From positions 1 to 64,000 of the forward strand of contig JAAXJF010000098.1 of the NCBI GenBank assembly GCA_012269985.1: a stretch of 64,000 nt of DNA, given 5' to 3'. Below, piece after piece: positions 1 to 9,333 of the stretch; position 1 is the stretch's first letter, and every line of letters starts with the position of its first letter. The DNA comes from Acidimicrobiaceae bacterium (GTDB lineage: Bacteria > Actinomycetota > Acidimicrobiia > Acidimicrobiales > Ilumatobacteraceae). The notes under the pieces are model-generated. The model was not told the origin of the DNA. It worked only from the letters and a program-made list of their open reading frames with translations, and did no database searches. Made by a program: the position numbers and the translations under genes.

Positions 1-263
1 CCGCCAAGGATGCGAATGAGTTCATCGTGCACTGCCTTGATGACATGCTGGCCAGGGTCAAGCGCTTTCGACTTTGTTGCCCCGATCGCATGTTCACGAA
101 TGCGATTCGTTACCGCTCGAACCACCTGAACATTGACGTCAGCGTCGAGCAGAGCCGTACGAATTTCACGCATGACCTCATCGACGTCGGCTTCAGTAAG
201 GCGACCCTTACCCCTAAGTCGTTTGGCAATTCCGTCTAAACGGCTGGACAGCGAATCAAACAT
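1..263 (-). CDS. ffh: Signal recognition particle protein Ffh, N-terminal part (cut by window edge)
   Basis: The first 87 codons of the SRP GTPase, which binds signal sequences and 4.5S RNA and docks ribosomes at FtsY on the membrane. The translation starts MFDSLSSRLDGIAKRLRG and continues with IRTALLDADVNVQVV, the conserved N-domain helices of Ffh. The GTPase and methionine-rich domains lie beyond the window. The ATG is at 261-263. A TAGTCT -10-like box ends 8 nt before it, so a very short leader is likely. FtsY, its receptor, is encoded about 8 kb away on the same strand. Identification from the N domain alone is good because FtsY begins differently. Confidence 0.9.
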   Translation of the reverse strand, partial: MFDSLSSRLDGIAKRLRGKGRLTEADVDEVMREIRTALLDADVNVQVVRAVTNRIREHAIGATKSKALDPGQHVIKAVHDELIRILG

Positions 264-314
264 CGCCCATGAGACTACCTGCCGTGCATTTGAGCCGTCT
301 GGCTGATCTCGACC

Positions 315-1163
315 TCAGGGTTGGTCGACACTTGAAGCGAGATCATCAATCGATGCCCTCAGAATCATGGTGTAGGTGTCAGAAATTGCGGCCTCGCGGA
401 ATTCCTTCTGATGCGCAAGCCGATCGGGGTCTTGCACGACGTCAAGGAACGCTCGGCGACTGGGGAAGGTGTGGAACCGAATCTGATGCCAAGGTCGCCC
501 GTCACCAACGATGGTCCCCTCAGCCGAAAACCATCCCGAAACTCGCAGCCCGTGCCGAAGAGCAACCTGTGCGGCGGCAGATTGGTACACCTGCATCTCC
601 GACGGGGTATTCGCCGAGTCATCAACATCGCCGAACTGCAAGACGTGAACGACTACCACAGGTCCGTCATCGTCAGTCGGTGGATGCGGAACCTCAGACC
701 AGTGAACAGCTGCAGGTGCATCTGTGCTCGTCGGGATCGACAACGGGACACCACCGATGACGATGGTTTGTTGCATACCCGCATCTTTGTGAACATGCTG
801 CCGTCGAAAATCAGGCCGGGATTGCATCTCGATGAACGATCGTCTCGTCGGATACTTCACGACAGCGACGCGGTCCCACATCACTCCGTCACCCAGGAGC
901 ACATCTTCGACATCGGCGAGGAACACAATTTTTGCGCCGACTGCGTCAAGTGATTCGACCGGCATGTAGCGGTCATCTGCCTGGCGTCCGGAAATGCCTG
1001 CCGAGCCGTCGCCATACTCAGCAACCTCCCGATACTTCATGAGATTGATCATCCAGACAGGGCCGTCATCACCCGGCTCGGTGGTTGCAAGCTTGAGCCC
1101 GTATTCATGGTCGATCGTGCCGTAGCGAACCCGGTCGGTGCGACGAGGATCATGCTCAGACAT
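315..1163 (-). CDS. Tandem DUF1330-like (dimeric alpha/beta-barrel fold) protein
   Basis: A 282-residue protein with two similar halves. The first (about residues 30-130) runs from WMINLMKYREVAEYGDG to a segment with YPTRRSFIEMQSRPDF. The second (about 165-270) has VVVVHVLQFGD, then FPSRRAFLDVVQDPD. The strand, F-x-SRRAF helix and D-P-D pattern resembles the DUF1330/ferredoxin-like barrel family, whose members are small oxidoreductase-like or unknown proteins. The start at 1163 is preferred over the adjacent ATG at 1166 because AGGAGG then has a 6-nt spacer. It overlaps the end of the upstream gene and is the last gene of the sulfatase operon. Its substrate is unknown. Confidence 0.7.
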   Translation of the reverse strand: MSEHDPRRTDRVRYGTIDHEYGLKLATTEPGDDGPVWMINLMKYREVAEYGDGSAGISGRQADDRYMPVESLDAVGAKIVFLADVEDVLLGDGVMWDRVAVVKYPTRRSFIEMQSRPDFRRQHVHKDAGMQQTIVIGGVPLSIPTSTDAPAAVHWSEVPHPPTDDDGPVVVVHVLQFGDVDDSANTPSEMQVYQSAAAQVALRHGLRVSGWFSAEGTIVGDGRPWHQIRFHTFPSRRAFLDVVQDPDRLAHQKEFREAAISDTYTMILRASIDDLASSVDQP

Positions 1164-1779
1164 CATCAGCCTCCTTAAGCAATTCAGGCTGCACACCCTC
1201 GGTCGGTGCCTCGAGTCGACGCAATCGATTTCGGTACGGCCCGTACCGCCACACCATCTCATCACCATCGAGATATCGCGTGACCACCGCACGACGCATG
1301 TTGTTCGGAAAAAGGTCGAGTCTGCTGTCGTTGAAGCGCGCAGCCACCGATACGGCGCCCCCGGTCGGATCGACATCGTTCACGCCTCGTTCAAGCGTGC
1401 CATCGGCCACCATGTCATGAATGACTCCGGTGGTAGTGATCACCACACGCCGACCCGCCTGTTCAATCCGTTCGATATGACCGACAAACGGACCCTCGAC
1501 AACTTTCCACACTCCCCGTAAATCGGGGGCCTCGTCGAAAACCGGATCAAAACAACCAGCGAGCACCTGTGCTGCCAATGTCTCACACCACCCTCCCTCG
1601 GGTGTTGTTGCGACCGGGATCGAATCTGCCGAAGTCTGCATGCTTGCACTGTCGACAGCAAAGGCTGTCGGAACGTAGTGCTCTTGACCCTGCGGTGCCA
1701 CATCAGGACGTCGTTGTCGATGCCGACGCGGTGCCAGCACAACCGATACCAGAGCTCTCAGCACCCTCCGAAGCGTCAT
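1156..1779 (-). CDS. Conserved protein of unknown function in sulfatase operon
   Basis: A 207-residue protein that I do not recognise. The middle and C-terminal part (residues about 60-195) is strand-rich, with GVWKVVEGPFVGHIERIEQ, VVITTTGVIHDM and AARFNDSRLDLFPNN, and looks like a small beta-barrel or lipocalin-type fold; that is a guess. The N-terminal 45 residues are very arginine-rich and might not be translated. An alternative ATG exists at 1641 but has no ribosome binding site, whereas 1779 gives an ATGA overlap with the upstream dehalogenase gene, the junction style used in this operon. The stop overlaps the start of the DUF1330-like gene. Confidence 0.55.
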   Translation of the reverse strand: MTLRRVLRALVSVVLAPRRHRQRRPDVAPQGQEHYVPTAFAVDSASMQTSADSIPVATTPEGGWCETLAAQVLAGCFDPVFDEAPDLRGVWKVVEGPFVGHIERIEQAGRRVVITTTGVIHDMVADGTLERGVNDVDPTGGAVSVAARFNDSRLDLFPNNMRRAVVTRYLDGDEMVWRYGPYRNRLRRLEAPTEGVQPELLKEADDV

Positions 1780-2690
1780 CGGGAGTCCTGCGCAATCGCC
1801 TGAAGGATGATGCGCGCAACATCGTTGGGTGAGTCTTCTTGAACAAAGTGGTGGGCGTTCTCGATGGTCTCATGCGGTTGACCTGCAGTTCCAGGTACCC
1901 GAGAGAGAAATGCGCCATCGCCACCTCGCGTCACGGGATCCCGGTCACTGAAACAGCACAAGAACGGCTTCTCCCACCGATCAAAAATCTCCCACGCAGC
2001 GCGGTTGGCTGACGCCGTCGGATCATCGGGTGCGGTCGGCACGAGAGAGGGAAAGATTCGTGCGCCAGCTTTGTAGCTGTCGTCGGGAAATGGGGCGTCG
2101 TAAGCCGCAACTTCATCTGCCAACAACTCACGAACGGTTGCCGCATTGATGAGCCACCCAATCTCGAACTCTGGAGAGGTCTTGCTGTAGTGCTGCCACG
2201 CCATGAATGCCTCAGTGAGTGGGTGATCACCAGTTGGCAACCCAGTGTTTGAAATCACCACTCGCGCAAACCGTGACGCGTTTTCGGCGACGAGTCGCAG
2301 GCCGATCAATCCACCCCAGTCCTGACCGAAGAACGTTGCATCAGAAATATCGAGGTGATCAATGATGGCTGCTTGCATCCAATTGACGTGACGGTTGTAG
2401 GTGTAGTCGGACTTCTCGGTGGGCTTATCGCTCTTTCCGAAGCCAACAAGATCTGGAGCGATCACTCGGCATCCTCCATCGACAAGTTGCGGGATGATGT
2501 GGCGATAAAGGAAGCACCACGATGGTTCTCCGTGAAGGAGCAACACCGTATGCCCATCTCGTGGCCCCTCGTCAACGTAATGGACCCGAAGGCGACCTCC
2601 CTCACCGTCGTCAATCTCGACATAGTGAGGTGCAAATGAAAAATCGGGGAGCGCTTCGAAACGCTCATCTGGGGTTCGCGCTACCTGCAT
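1776..2690 (-). CDS. Haloalkane dehalogenase-type alpha/beta hydrolase (HLD-I-like)
   Basis: A 304-residue alpha/beta hydrolase of the haloalkane dehalogenase group, enzymes that cleave carbon-halogen bonds hydrolytically to give alcohol and halide. The oxyanion motif HGEPSW is at residues 53-58 and the nucleophile is Asp124 in GQDWGG, followed by Trp125, a halide-stabilising residue in the DhlA type. Trp165 in FMAWQHY could be the second halide tryptophan. The acid is probably Asp249 in SDRDPVT and the base His281 in HHFVQED. AAGGAGA stands 7 nt before the ATG. It lies 3 nt after the MBL-fold gene and overlaps the next gene by ATGA. True substrate is unknown; other hydrolases share this fold, but the paired Asp-Trp supports dehalogenase. 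Confidence 0.82.
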   Translation of the reverse strand: MQVARTPDERFEALPDFSFAPHYVEIDDGEGGRLRVHYVDEGPRDGHTVLLLHGEPSWCFLYRHIIPQLVDGGCRVIAPDLVGFGKSDKPTEKSDYTYNRHVNWMQAAIIDHLDISDATFFGQDWGGLIGLRLVAENASRFARVVISNTGLPTGDHPLTEAFMAWQHYSKTSPEFEIGWLINAATVRELLADEVAAYDAPFPDDSYKAGARIFPSLVPTAPDDPTASANRAAWEIFDRWEKPFLCCFSDRDPVTRGGDGAFLSRVPGTAGQPHETIENAHHFVQEDSPNDVARIILQAIAQDSR

Positions 2691-2693
2691 TGG

Positions 2694-3542
2694 TCATTCT
2701 CCTTTTTCTTTGTCACCGATGGTCACAGTGTGAAGGTCATCTCCGACTTCGATCTGGCCGTCGAACTCGTTTGCGGCGAGATCAACCCATTCCTGTTCTC
2801 CGCCAGGTGCAATCGCCGGCACATAATGGGTGAGCACCAACACTGTCATTCCTGCACGTTGAGCGGTTGCCGCTGCTTCTTCGGGAGATGAGTGATAGTC
2901 GAGAGTGTCGAGTAGCCGCTGCATCGGAACCGTGGCGATGATGTCTTTGCGTATCGCCGTATGAACGAGAGCGTCCGCCCCGGCACATAACGCATCCAAC
3001 GAGTCACACGGCACCGTGTCGCCTGCCACCACAACTGAGTGTCCTCCGGAGTCAAAGCGATATCCCACGCTCGGCTCGACTGGTTTGTGATCGGTTTGTC
3101 CTGCAGTAATTGCGGTCGCCCCCCCTAATGGAACCTCGCCCGTCTCGATCTCGATGACGTGCACCGGCGGCTCGTGGTCGAGGTCATCGTGGTGAGTAAG
3201 CCGGTAGGCAATGTCGGGACCAAGGCTTGCGAGAAGATGGTCGACGACGTGTTTTGTACCAACCGGGCCGACGATCGTTAACGGTGTCGGCTCAAACGTC
3301 ATCACCCAGCGGGTGGTGATGACGTCGTTGAGGTCGGTGATGTGATCGCTATGTAGGTGCGTGAGCAACACTGCTGACAACTGAGGAGCGCCGACTCCTG
3401 CGGCCGCCATTCTCATAAGCACTCCTCGGCCAGCATCGACGAGGTAATGCTCCCCCTTGGCCGAGATCAGCGTGGAGGGCCCGGCACGATCGGGGGCCGG
3501 CATCGGACTACCCGTGCCTAGAAGCGTGATGTCAATCGTCAT
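2694..3542 (-). CDS. MBL-fold metallo-hydrolase (RNase Z / AtsA-like)
   Basis: A 282-residue metallo-beta-lactamase-fold enzyme. It begins [19 protein letters not shown], as RNase Z-like and MBL-type arylsulfatase (AtsA) proteins do. The metal motif HLHSDH is at about residues 62-67, further ligands are probably in AGDTVPCDS and the late LTHYVP segment. In this family it may act on phosphodiesters, sulfate esters or lactones. Context with an FGly sulfatase and a dehalogenase suggests a small-molecule ester rather than tRNA, which is an inference. Its start overlaps the sulfatase stop by ATGA (3539-3542). Confidence 0.8.
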   Translation of the reverse strand: MTIDITLLGTGSPMPAPDRAGPSTLISAKGEHYLVDAGRGVLMRMAAAGVGAPQLSAVLLTHLHSDHITDLNDVITTRWVMTFEPTPLTIVGPVGTKHVVDHLLASLGPDIAYRLTHHDDLDHEPPVHVIEIETGEVPLGGATAITAGQTDHKPVEPSVGYRFDSGGHSVVVAGDTVPCDSLDALCAGADALVHTAIRKDIIATVPMQRLLDTLDYHSSPEEAAATAQRAGMTVLVLTHYVPAIAPGGEQEWVDLAANEFDGQIEVGDDLHTVTIGDKEKGE

Positions 3543-5821
3543 TGACGACTCATTTCTGACTCGGCAGCTGCCTTCTTTTCTGCATCAGAGCGCCGCTCTG
3601 GAACGCGGATGACAACTTCGTGCAGGTCACCAGTGAATGCGTAAGGGGCGTCGTAACGCTCGGAGACAGGGGATCCGTGGTCGTAGCCAACACTTGATCC
3701 CACAGACGACACCATTCTCATATAAGGCGAAATGTCGTTCCGCCCGCACGCCTCCCCATTGATGGAGACCTCGCACCACCCTGTTGTTCGGTCGGTTCGT
3801 TCGAGGCGCACTTGCAAGACAACGTCACCTGGCGGGATCTCGCTCTCCGATTCGACCAATGTGTGCTCATTGAATGCGTTGTAATCAACGATCAGACGTC
3901 CGCGCTGAACGAACACAGACACCCCAGAATTCTCTGTGCCGGTCGACCACAGAACACCCTCGTCACCTTCAGCAAACGTCACTGAAGCAGAGAGATCAAA
4001 CCACCGGCCCCCGGTTGTCGCCGAGGCGCCTGCCGGTATCGGGGCCATCGGAGGGCGATATGCATAGAGACCGTCTGGACGGTGAGCCGATCGATCGTGG
4101 CGCACCGCAGCAAAGAGTTCAAGCATCCGGTCGTCGAGCGGTAGCACACCATGGCGCTCTGCTTCTGACCACCACAGATCGATGAGCTCTTGTGCGATCT
4201 CTACGTCGGTATCGGCGAGGTTGTCACATTCTGAAGGGTCATTGGTGAGGTTGTAGAGCTCCCAAGGTTCGGTATCGAAGTCGTCACCTTGATTGTGTTT
4301 GGTGACCGCCTTCCACCACTCACCATTACGTTCAGTAATGAGCGCACGGCTTCCATTGTTTTCGAAATACTGAAGAGTGTTTGCGGCCGGCGCATCGGCA
4401 TCGCGCAAAATATCGGCAAATGAATGCCCGGTCACCGGAAGTTGTTCGACACCTTCGAAGACCGATGGCGCTTCAATTCCCAACAGGTCGAGAATTGTTG
4501 GCGTGATATCAGAAACGCTCACGAACTGGTCACGCTGCGTTCCCGACTGTGCGGCGAACTCCGCCGGCCATCGAACAATCAGCGGAACGTGCACTCCCCC
4601 TTCGTGGGTGTTCTGTTTGTACCAACGAAATGGCGAGTTACCGCACTGTGCCCAGCCCCACGGATAGTTGGTGTGCGAATGAGGCCCACCGATGTCATCG
4701 ATGCGGTCGATCGCCTCATCAGGGGTTTCCAAGATGCCATTAAAGAATTTCATTTCATGCATGACCCCGAACGGACCTCCCTCTTGGGAGGCACCGTTAT
4801 CGGCCAGCAACACAAAGATGGTGTTATCGAGTTCACCGAGATCTCGAAGTCCGTCGATGAACCGCCCAATTTGGTCATCGGTGTGATCAAGAAACGCAGC
4901 AAAGGCTTCCTGCAGGCGACAGGCAAGCCGCCGTTGATTATCGGGGAGTTCTTCCCATGCCTGGACACCCCAGTTACGGGGGGCTAACTGGGTGTGGGGC
5001 GGGATGACTCCAAGTTCGAGCTGACGTTCAAACCAGCGTTGGCGAGTCACATCCCAACCCTCGTCGTACCGCCCTCGATACTTCTGCATGTAGTCGGGCG
5101 GTGCTTGATGAGGAGCATGGGTGGCACCGAATGGAAGATATGCAAAAAACGGCCGGTCAGGCCGAACACCCTTGAGGTTGTTGACCATCTCAAGCAGGTT
5201 GTCAACAAGGTCCTCCGAGAGGTGGTACCCCTCCTCAGGGCTACGTGGTGGGGACACCTGCGAGTTGTCTCGAACGAGTTCTGGGTGAAACTGGTCGGTT
5301 TCTCCCTCGAGAAAGCCATAGAAGCGATCGAAGCCTCGACCGAGTGGCCATTGATCAAAGGGGCCTGCAGCCGAGATGTCACTCGTCGGTGCGAGGTGCC
5401 ATTTACCTGCACAGAATGTTGCGTACCCGTCTAAGCGGAGCACTTCTTGAATCGTTGCTGCACGTTGAGAGATGTGGCCAAGCTGGTGTGGGAAGCCTGT
5501 CTTCCAGTTCGATACGCCCCGCATCCCAACCGCATGTTGAGATCGTCCGGTGAGGAGCGCAGCCCGAGTGGGCGAGCACAACGGGGTGACATGAAAGTTG
5601 GTGAATGTGATGCCGTCGCGTGCCAACGCGTCGATGTTCGATGTATCGATATCTGACCCAAAACACCCGAGCTGAGAAAAGCCGGTGTCATCGAGCAATA
5701 CGATGACAACGTTCGGAGCCGCTGGCCCTGGGTCAACCCCTCGATCGACCGATGGCGCAGAATCAGCCACGGTGCGGCCGATTGTCGCCCCGGTCGATTC
5801 CCAAGAACCTTCGGTAACCAT
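3539..5821 (-). CDS. Type I (formylglycine) arylsulfatase, large cytoplasmic form
   Basis: A 760-residue alkaline-phosphatase-fold sulfatase that hydrolyses organic sulfate esters. The metal-binding pair is Asp44-Asp45 ([12 protein letters not shown]). The formylglycine site is Cys82 in [13 protein letters not shown], a perfect CxPxR plus TGR signature; the generating enzyme is not in this window. The last 200 residues form a beta-rich extension typical of the long actinobacterial sulfatases. No signal peptide follows the chosen start, so it is probably cytoplasmic. The open frame extends upstream to 5992, but the ATG at 5821 lies 6 nt after a CACAAT box with a good TTGACA -35, implying a leaderless transcript. 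It leads a five-gene operon divergent from a TetR gene. Confidence 0.88.
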   Translation of the reverse strand: MVTEGSWESTGATIGRTVADSAPSVDRGVDPGPAAPNVVIVLLDDTGFSQLGCFGSDIDTSNIDALARDGITFTNFHVTPLCSPTRAALLTGRSQHAVGMRGVSNWKTGFPHQLGHISQRAATIQEVLRLDGYATFCAGKWHLAPTSDISAAGPFDQWPLGRGFDRFYGFLEGETDQFHPELVRDNSQVSPPRSPEEGYHLSEDLVDNLLEMVNNLKGVRPDRPFFAYLPFGATHAPHQAPPDYMQKYRGRYDEGWDVTRQRWFERQLELGVIPPHTQLAPRNWGVQAWEELPDNQRRLACRLQEAFAAFLDHTDDQIGRFIDGLRDLGELDNTIFVLLADNGASQEGGPFGVMHEMKFFNGILETPDEAIDRIDDIGGPHSHTNYPWGWAQCGNSPFRWYKQNTHEGGVHVPLIVRWPAEFAAQSGTQRDQFVSVSDITPTILDLLGIEAPSVFEGVEQLPVTGHSFADILRDADAPAANTLQYFENNGSRALITERNGEWWKAVTKHNQGDDFDTEPWELYNLTNDPSECDNLADTDVEIAQELIDLWWSEAERHGVLPLDDRMLELFAAVRHDRSAHRPDGLYAYRPPMAPIPAGASATTGGRWFDLSASVTFAEGDEGVLWSTGTENSGVSVFVQRGRLIVDYNAFNEHTLVESESEIPPGDVVLQVRLERTDRTTGWCEVSINGEACGRNDISPYMRMVSSVGSSVGYDHGSPVSERYDAPYAFTGDLHEVVIRVPERRSDAEKKAAAESEMSRQ

Positions 5822-5827
5822 GGGAAA

Positions 5828-5856
5828 ATTGTGCTGTAGCCGAATGCGCTTGTCAA
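5828..5856 (-). promoter_or_regulatory. Promoter of sulfatase operon
   Basis: On the minus strand TTGACA (5851-5856) and CACAAT (5828-5833) are separated by 17 bp. The -10 ends 6 nt before the sulfatase ATG, so the transcript should start at or next to the start codon. The TetR palindrome lies directly upstream of the -35. Confidence 0.65.
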
Positions 5857-5860
5857 GAAC

Positions 5861-5883
5861 TTTTGAGAGTATTACTCTCAAAA
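5861..5883. promoter_or_regulatory. Perfect 23-bp palindrome, candidate TetR operator
   Basis: Two 11-nt arms, TTTTGAGAGTA and TACTCTCAAAA, flank a single central T with no mismatch. The site lies between the divergent TetR gene and the sulfatase operon, 4 bp beyond the sulfatase -35 and inside the expected TetR promoter region. Size, symmetry and placement are typical for a TetR-family operator that controls its own gene and the neighbouring operon. Binding by this particular regulator is inferred from location. Confidence 0.75.
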
Positions 5884-5909
5884 AATGACGGGCACACTTA
5901 TAGATGACT

Positions 5910-6512
5910 ATGACCAACAGCACGACAGCGCGAAATGATGGACGTCGGCAACGTCGAGAAGATGGCCGAAACAAGGTGATCGATGCCGCCATTGCGCTCG
6001 TCCTCGATGGGCATGGCGTGCCATCTACCGAAGCGGTCGTTGAACGCGCTGGCGTCTCTTCAGCAAGCCTGTTTCGATATTTCGAAAATCTTGACGACCT
6101 TCGGAGTTCGTTTATCTCCCGCTACTTCGAGCGTATTGAGTCAGCTCTCGCAGTCGACCAGCTCGGAACAGGTGGCCTCTCGCGCCGAGTGTCTGCCTTG
6201 TGCACAGCACGTCTTGAGTTTTTTGCCATGCACGAACCAATGGCCACCCTCGGACGAATGAGAAGCGAAGAAGTCCCAGAGGCTCGCGACGCGATCTATC
6301 GACTTAGGCAGGGCCTCAACGAACAAGTGCTACGTCAATTTGAACCCGAGTTCTCCACAATGCGCCAACCACATCGTCGGTATTGCGAGACGACAATCTG
6401 TTCGCTCACATCGTTTGACTCGTGGTCGTTGATGCGAGCAGACGGCCTTGACCGAGATGAAATTCTCCGCACATGGCGCTTTGCGATCACGCGCCTGCTC
6501 GGGAACTCGTAG
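5910..6512 (+). CDS. TetR-family transcriptional regulator
   Basis: A 200-residue one-component repressor. Residues about 10-60 form the TetR helix-turn-helix, with DAAIALVLDGHGVPSTEAVVERAGVSSASLFRYFENLDDL. The C-terminal ligand domain is divergent and gives no hint of the effector. An ATG at 5904 is possible, but a TATA-containing -10 at 5898-5904 points to a leaderless start at 5910. It diverges from the sulfatase operon over a perfect palindrome, so it very likely represses that operon and itself. Its stop TAG abuts the stop of the convergent lipoprotein gene with no spacer. Confidence 0.85.
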   Translation: MTNSTTARNDGRRQRREDGRNKVIDAAIALVLDGHGVPSTEAVVERAGVSSASLFRYFENLDDLRSSFISRYFERIESALAVDQLGTGGLSRRVSALCTARLEFFAMHEPMATLGRMRSEEVPEARDAIYRLRQGLNEQVLRQFEPEFSTMRQPHRRYCETTICSLTSFDSWSLMRADGLDRDEILRTWRFAITRLLGNS

Positions 6513-8087
6513 CTAGCCGATCGAGTCGACCGCCGTCACCACTCCAGATTCGACGACGACGTTCACTCGAGTGAGTGAATAATCCTCGGTCACCATGAGA
6601 AATTCATCGTCACGCTGCACCGCTCGAACCGTAAGCCCGAACGCCGCAGCAAGATCTGCGAACTCGTCTTCGGTGTAGAGAGCATCGGTTACCTCTTCCA
6701 GGAACTGAATCGTCATGTCGTCGAGTTCTTCGACCTGGTTTTCGAGCACCACGATGACGCTCTCCATCATTTGGTCGAGGTCATCTGATGCAAAGCCGCC
6801 ATCGTCTGGCTCTGACACAGCAGGTAATGGCGCTGGAGCAGGCTCAGGTTGAGGTTCCTCGTCTTGGATGTAGACCGGCGTTTCAATGAGGTAGTCGTCG
6901 GTTACCGCCGGCACGGTGTACCAACCGCCATCGTCGCCAATAAATCGGTATGCCGGCAGGAGCCAACTGTTGTCATCAACGTCGGTTGCCCACCACAGGT
7001 CAGCTGCCACGTCGACGAGGGTCACCGTGATCTCCTCAGGTTCTTCCCACTCTTCACCAATCATCGTCCCTGAGACAGGGTCGTCTGCCTCCACCGCAAG
7101 AGCGGAATCTGCAGCAGCTTCCTCAACCTCCTCAGCGACCGCAATTGAAACCCCTTCGCCAACCGAGCCCCCTGATCCGAGATAATTCTCCCGCAGTCGC
7201 TCTACTGCCTCATCGATACCGATGAGCGGATACGGGCCCACTTGCTCAGGTGCCACGAAAGAACCGCCTGCCCATTGCAGAGCGCCTTCCGCTCCGAATC
7301 CAAAACTCCAGATCTCGCCGGTGGCCGAAACGCCATCAACAAGATGACGACTCGCGTACACAGACGCGTACCCCTCATCTGCATTGACTTCGTAGGTCAG
7401 GCCGTCGACATCAAAACCCGCAGCCGAAATCAGTTTGCGCGCTGCCGCTTCAGCCTCTTCGGCCGATGGCACTCCGACCGGTGGTTCCGGCTCTGGACAA
7501 TCAACAGTGACATTTCCCTCAGCATCGACGGTTTCCGTGCACGAATACAGTTCGTCCATCGCCTCGCGCTCGGACCAATCAGGCGAGTACCACCAGTAAT
7601 GCTGGCTAGACGCATCAATGGTGAGCGAGGGAGCGGTGCCATCATCTGGACCAAATGCCCATTCAACCTCATACCCCTCGGGACGCGTCTGCGGAGTTGG
7701 GTCCACGCCAAGCGCCGTGGCCAACCGAACCGCAACATCTTCTGACACGGTTGAATCAGATCGATACACGTAACCCGTTGAGCCCGTCGGCAGCGCCGGA
7801 AGATCACCGACCACAAAGTCGGTGACAATCGTCCACGGCGCCATGTAGTCGGATGCCATGTCACGATTGATGGCGGAGTGTTCAGATATCGACAGTCCAG
7901 ATTCCGAAGTGTCGGCGACAGCGGACTCTTCACTTCCGGTGGCAGCCCCGACACTCCTCCCCTCGACGCGAATCACCTCAGGTGGAGTGAGGTCACCAGA
8001 GTCAGTGTCATCGGCAACACATGACACCGCAATGAGGGATAATCCGGCGATAACCAGGGGCAAGGTCAGAACACGCTTCATTCTCAT
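6513..8087 (-). CDS. Large secreted lipoprotein of unknown function
   Basis: A 524-residue exported lipoprotein. The signal peptide MKRVLTLPLVIAGLSLIAVSC ends in a lipobox with Cys23. The mature protein is acidic and rich in Glu, Asp, Trp and Tyr, with no cysteine or glycine pattern that I recognise as an enzyme. A low-complexity stretch EPQPEPAPAPLPA (about residue 410) separates a large N-terminal region from a C-terminal domain of roughly 90 residues. Two starts are possible, 8087 and 8081. It lies between the TetR gene and ftsY, and a membrane-anchored extracytoplasmic role is all the sequence supports. Confidence 0.75.
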   Translation of the reverse strand: MRMKRVLTLPLVIAGLSLIAVSCVADDTDSGDLTPPEVIRVEGRSVGAATGSEESAVADTSESGLSISEHSAINRDMASDYMAPWTIVTDFVVGDLPALPTGSTGYVYRSDSTVSEDVAVRLATALGVDPTPQTRPEGYEVEWAFGPDDGTAPSLTIDASSQHYWWYSPDWSEREAMDELYSCTETVDAEGNVTVDCPEPEPPVGVPSAEEAEAAARKLISAAGFDVDGLTYEVNADEGYASVYASRHLVDGVSATGEIWSFGFGAEGALQWAGGSFVAPEQVGPYPLIGIDEAVERLRENYLGSGGSVGEGVSIAVAEEVEEAAADSALAVEADDPVSGTMIGEEWEEPEEITVTLVDVAADLWWATDVDDNSWLLPAYRFIGDDGGWYTVPAVTDDYLIETPVYIQDEEPQPEPAPAPLPAVSEPDDGGFASDDLDQMMESVIVVLENQVEELDDMTIQFLEEVTDALYTEDEFADLAAAFGLTVRAVQRDDEFLMVTEDYSLTRVNVVVESGVVTAVDSIG

Positions 8088-8125
8088 ACCAATTTGACGT
8101 CACCACTCACGAAAGAGTTCCCGAA

Positions 8126-9292
8126 CTAGTTGCTCACCAGAGCGTCAACAAATTCGGTTGGGTCAAATGGCACAAGATCGTCAACCTGTTCACCTACACC
8201 CACAAATTTCACCGGGATACCAAGTTCTGTTTCGACTGCGAACACAATTCCGCCTTTTGCGGATCCGTCGAGTTTTGTCACAACTACCCCGGTCACGCCC
8301 GTTGCGGCAGCGAACTCTCTCGCTTGAGCAAGACCGTTCTGGCCAGTTGTGGCGTCGATGACCAACAATGTCTCGGTCACCACGCCACTTCCCTTCTCGG
8401 CTACTCGTCGAACCTTCGAGAGTTCGTCCATCAGGTTCTGTTTGTTATGTAGGCGGCCTGCAGTATCGGCGAGCACTAGATCAATGCGTTTGGCGCTCGC
8501 CCGTTCAACCGCATCGAACACCACACTTGACGGGTCAGCGCCGTCGGCACCTCGGACGATCTCTGCTCCCGAACGTTCGGCCCAGGTTTGGAGTTGGTTG
8601 GCAGCTGCTGCTCGGAACGTGTCGCCCGCGGACATCAAGACCGTCGAACCATATGCGATCTGGCGCGATGCGAGTTTCCCAATCGTTGTCGTCTTGCCCA
8701 CTCCATTGACGCCGACGAACAACCAAATCGATGTTCCTTCATCTGGTCGCATCGCAAGTTCACGATTCGCCCCTGCGAGTTGCGTAATCATCGACTCTCG
8801 TAGTGCTGCGATCAACGCATCGGGGCTATCGATATCGCCCTTATCAACGCGTTCACGTAACGGGTCAAGCAACGACGTTGCGACGCTGATTCCGACGTCG
8901 GCGATCAGCAGTGCATCTTCGAGCTCTTCCCACACCGAGTCGTCAATGGCTGAACGACCGAGCACCGAACCAATCGCATCAGAAAATGCTCCGCGCGCCC
9001 GCGCCAAGCGGTCACGCATCGACTTCGGCGCCTCTGGCTCAACCGGCTCAGCCTCGGCACTATCGTCACCAATCTCGTCGGCAGCGACATCAGCAGCATC
9101 GTCGACCTCAGCTGATGGTTCCACCGCAGCCGCTGGTGCTGCTTGCTGTTGTTGAGGTGTAGCGACAGCTTGTTGGCGAGCGCTCGCTGGATCGGTCGAC
9201 CCTCCCCGACGTCGGCCGGCAACTACTACTCCTACGCCAAACCCGAGTACTAGCAGGATGAGGACGAGATATATCCAGTTGTTTTGGTCCAT
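8126..9292 (-). CDS. ftsY: Signal recognition particle receptor FtsY
   Basis: The 388-residue SRP receptor GTPase, which receives Ffh-ribosome complexes and hands them to SecYEG. An N-terminal membrane helix (residues 6-26) is followed by RRRGG and a Gln/Ala/Glu-rich acidic A region (about 30-90). The NG domain follows, with P-loop GVNGVGKTTTIGKLA, DTAGR and TKLDGSAKGG. Length and motif order fit actinobacterial FtsY. It lies 41 nt after smc on the same strand, the usual actinobacterial neighbour. A TAACGT -10-like box ends 9 nt before the ATG, so a short or absent leader is possible. Confidence 0.97.
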   Translation of the reverse strand: MDQNNWIYLVLILLVLGFGVGVVVAGRRRGGSTDPASARQQAVATPQQQQAAPAAAVEPSAEVDDAADVAADEIGDDSAEAEPVEPEAPKSMRDRLARARGAFSDAIGSVLGRSAIDDSVWEELEDALLIADVGISVATSLLDPLRERVDKGDIDSPDALIAALRESMITQLAGANRELAMRPDEGTSIWLFVGVNGVGKTTTIGKLASRQIAYGSTVLMSAGDTFRAAAANQLQTWAERSGAEIVRGADGADPSSVVFDAVERASAKRIDLVLADTAGRLHNKQNLMDELSKVRRVAEKGSGVVTETLLVIDATTGQNGLAQAREFAAATGVTGVVVTKLDGSAKGGIVFAVETELGIPVKFVGVGEQVDDLVPFDPTEFVDALVSN

Positions 9293-9333
9293 CGGCAGTT
9301 GACGTTATCTGTGACGGGGAATCAGACGACGGC

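Noticed and set aside
411-953. 180-codon plus-strand frame near the window start
   Set aside because: It lies wholly over the DUF1330-like gene, which has a good Shine-Dalgarno site and recognisable repeats.
8349-9155. 268-codon open frame on the plus strand opposite ftsY
   Set aside because: It is the antisense of the Ala/Glu-rich FtsY region, has Ser/Ala low complexity and no start signals.
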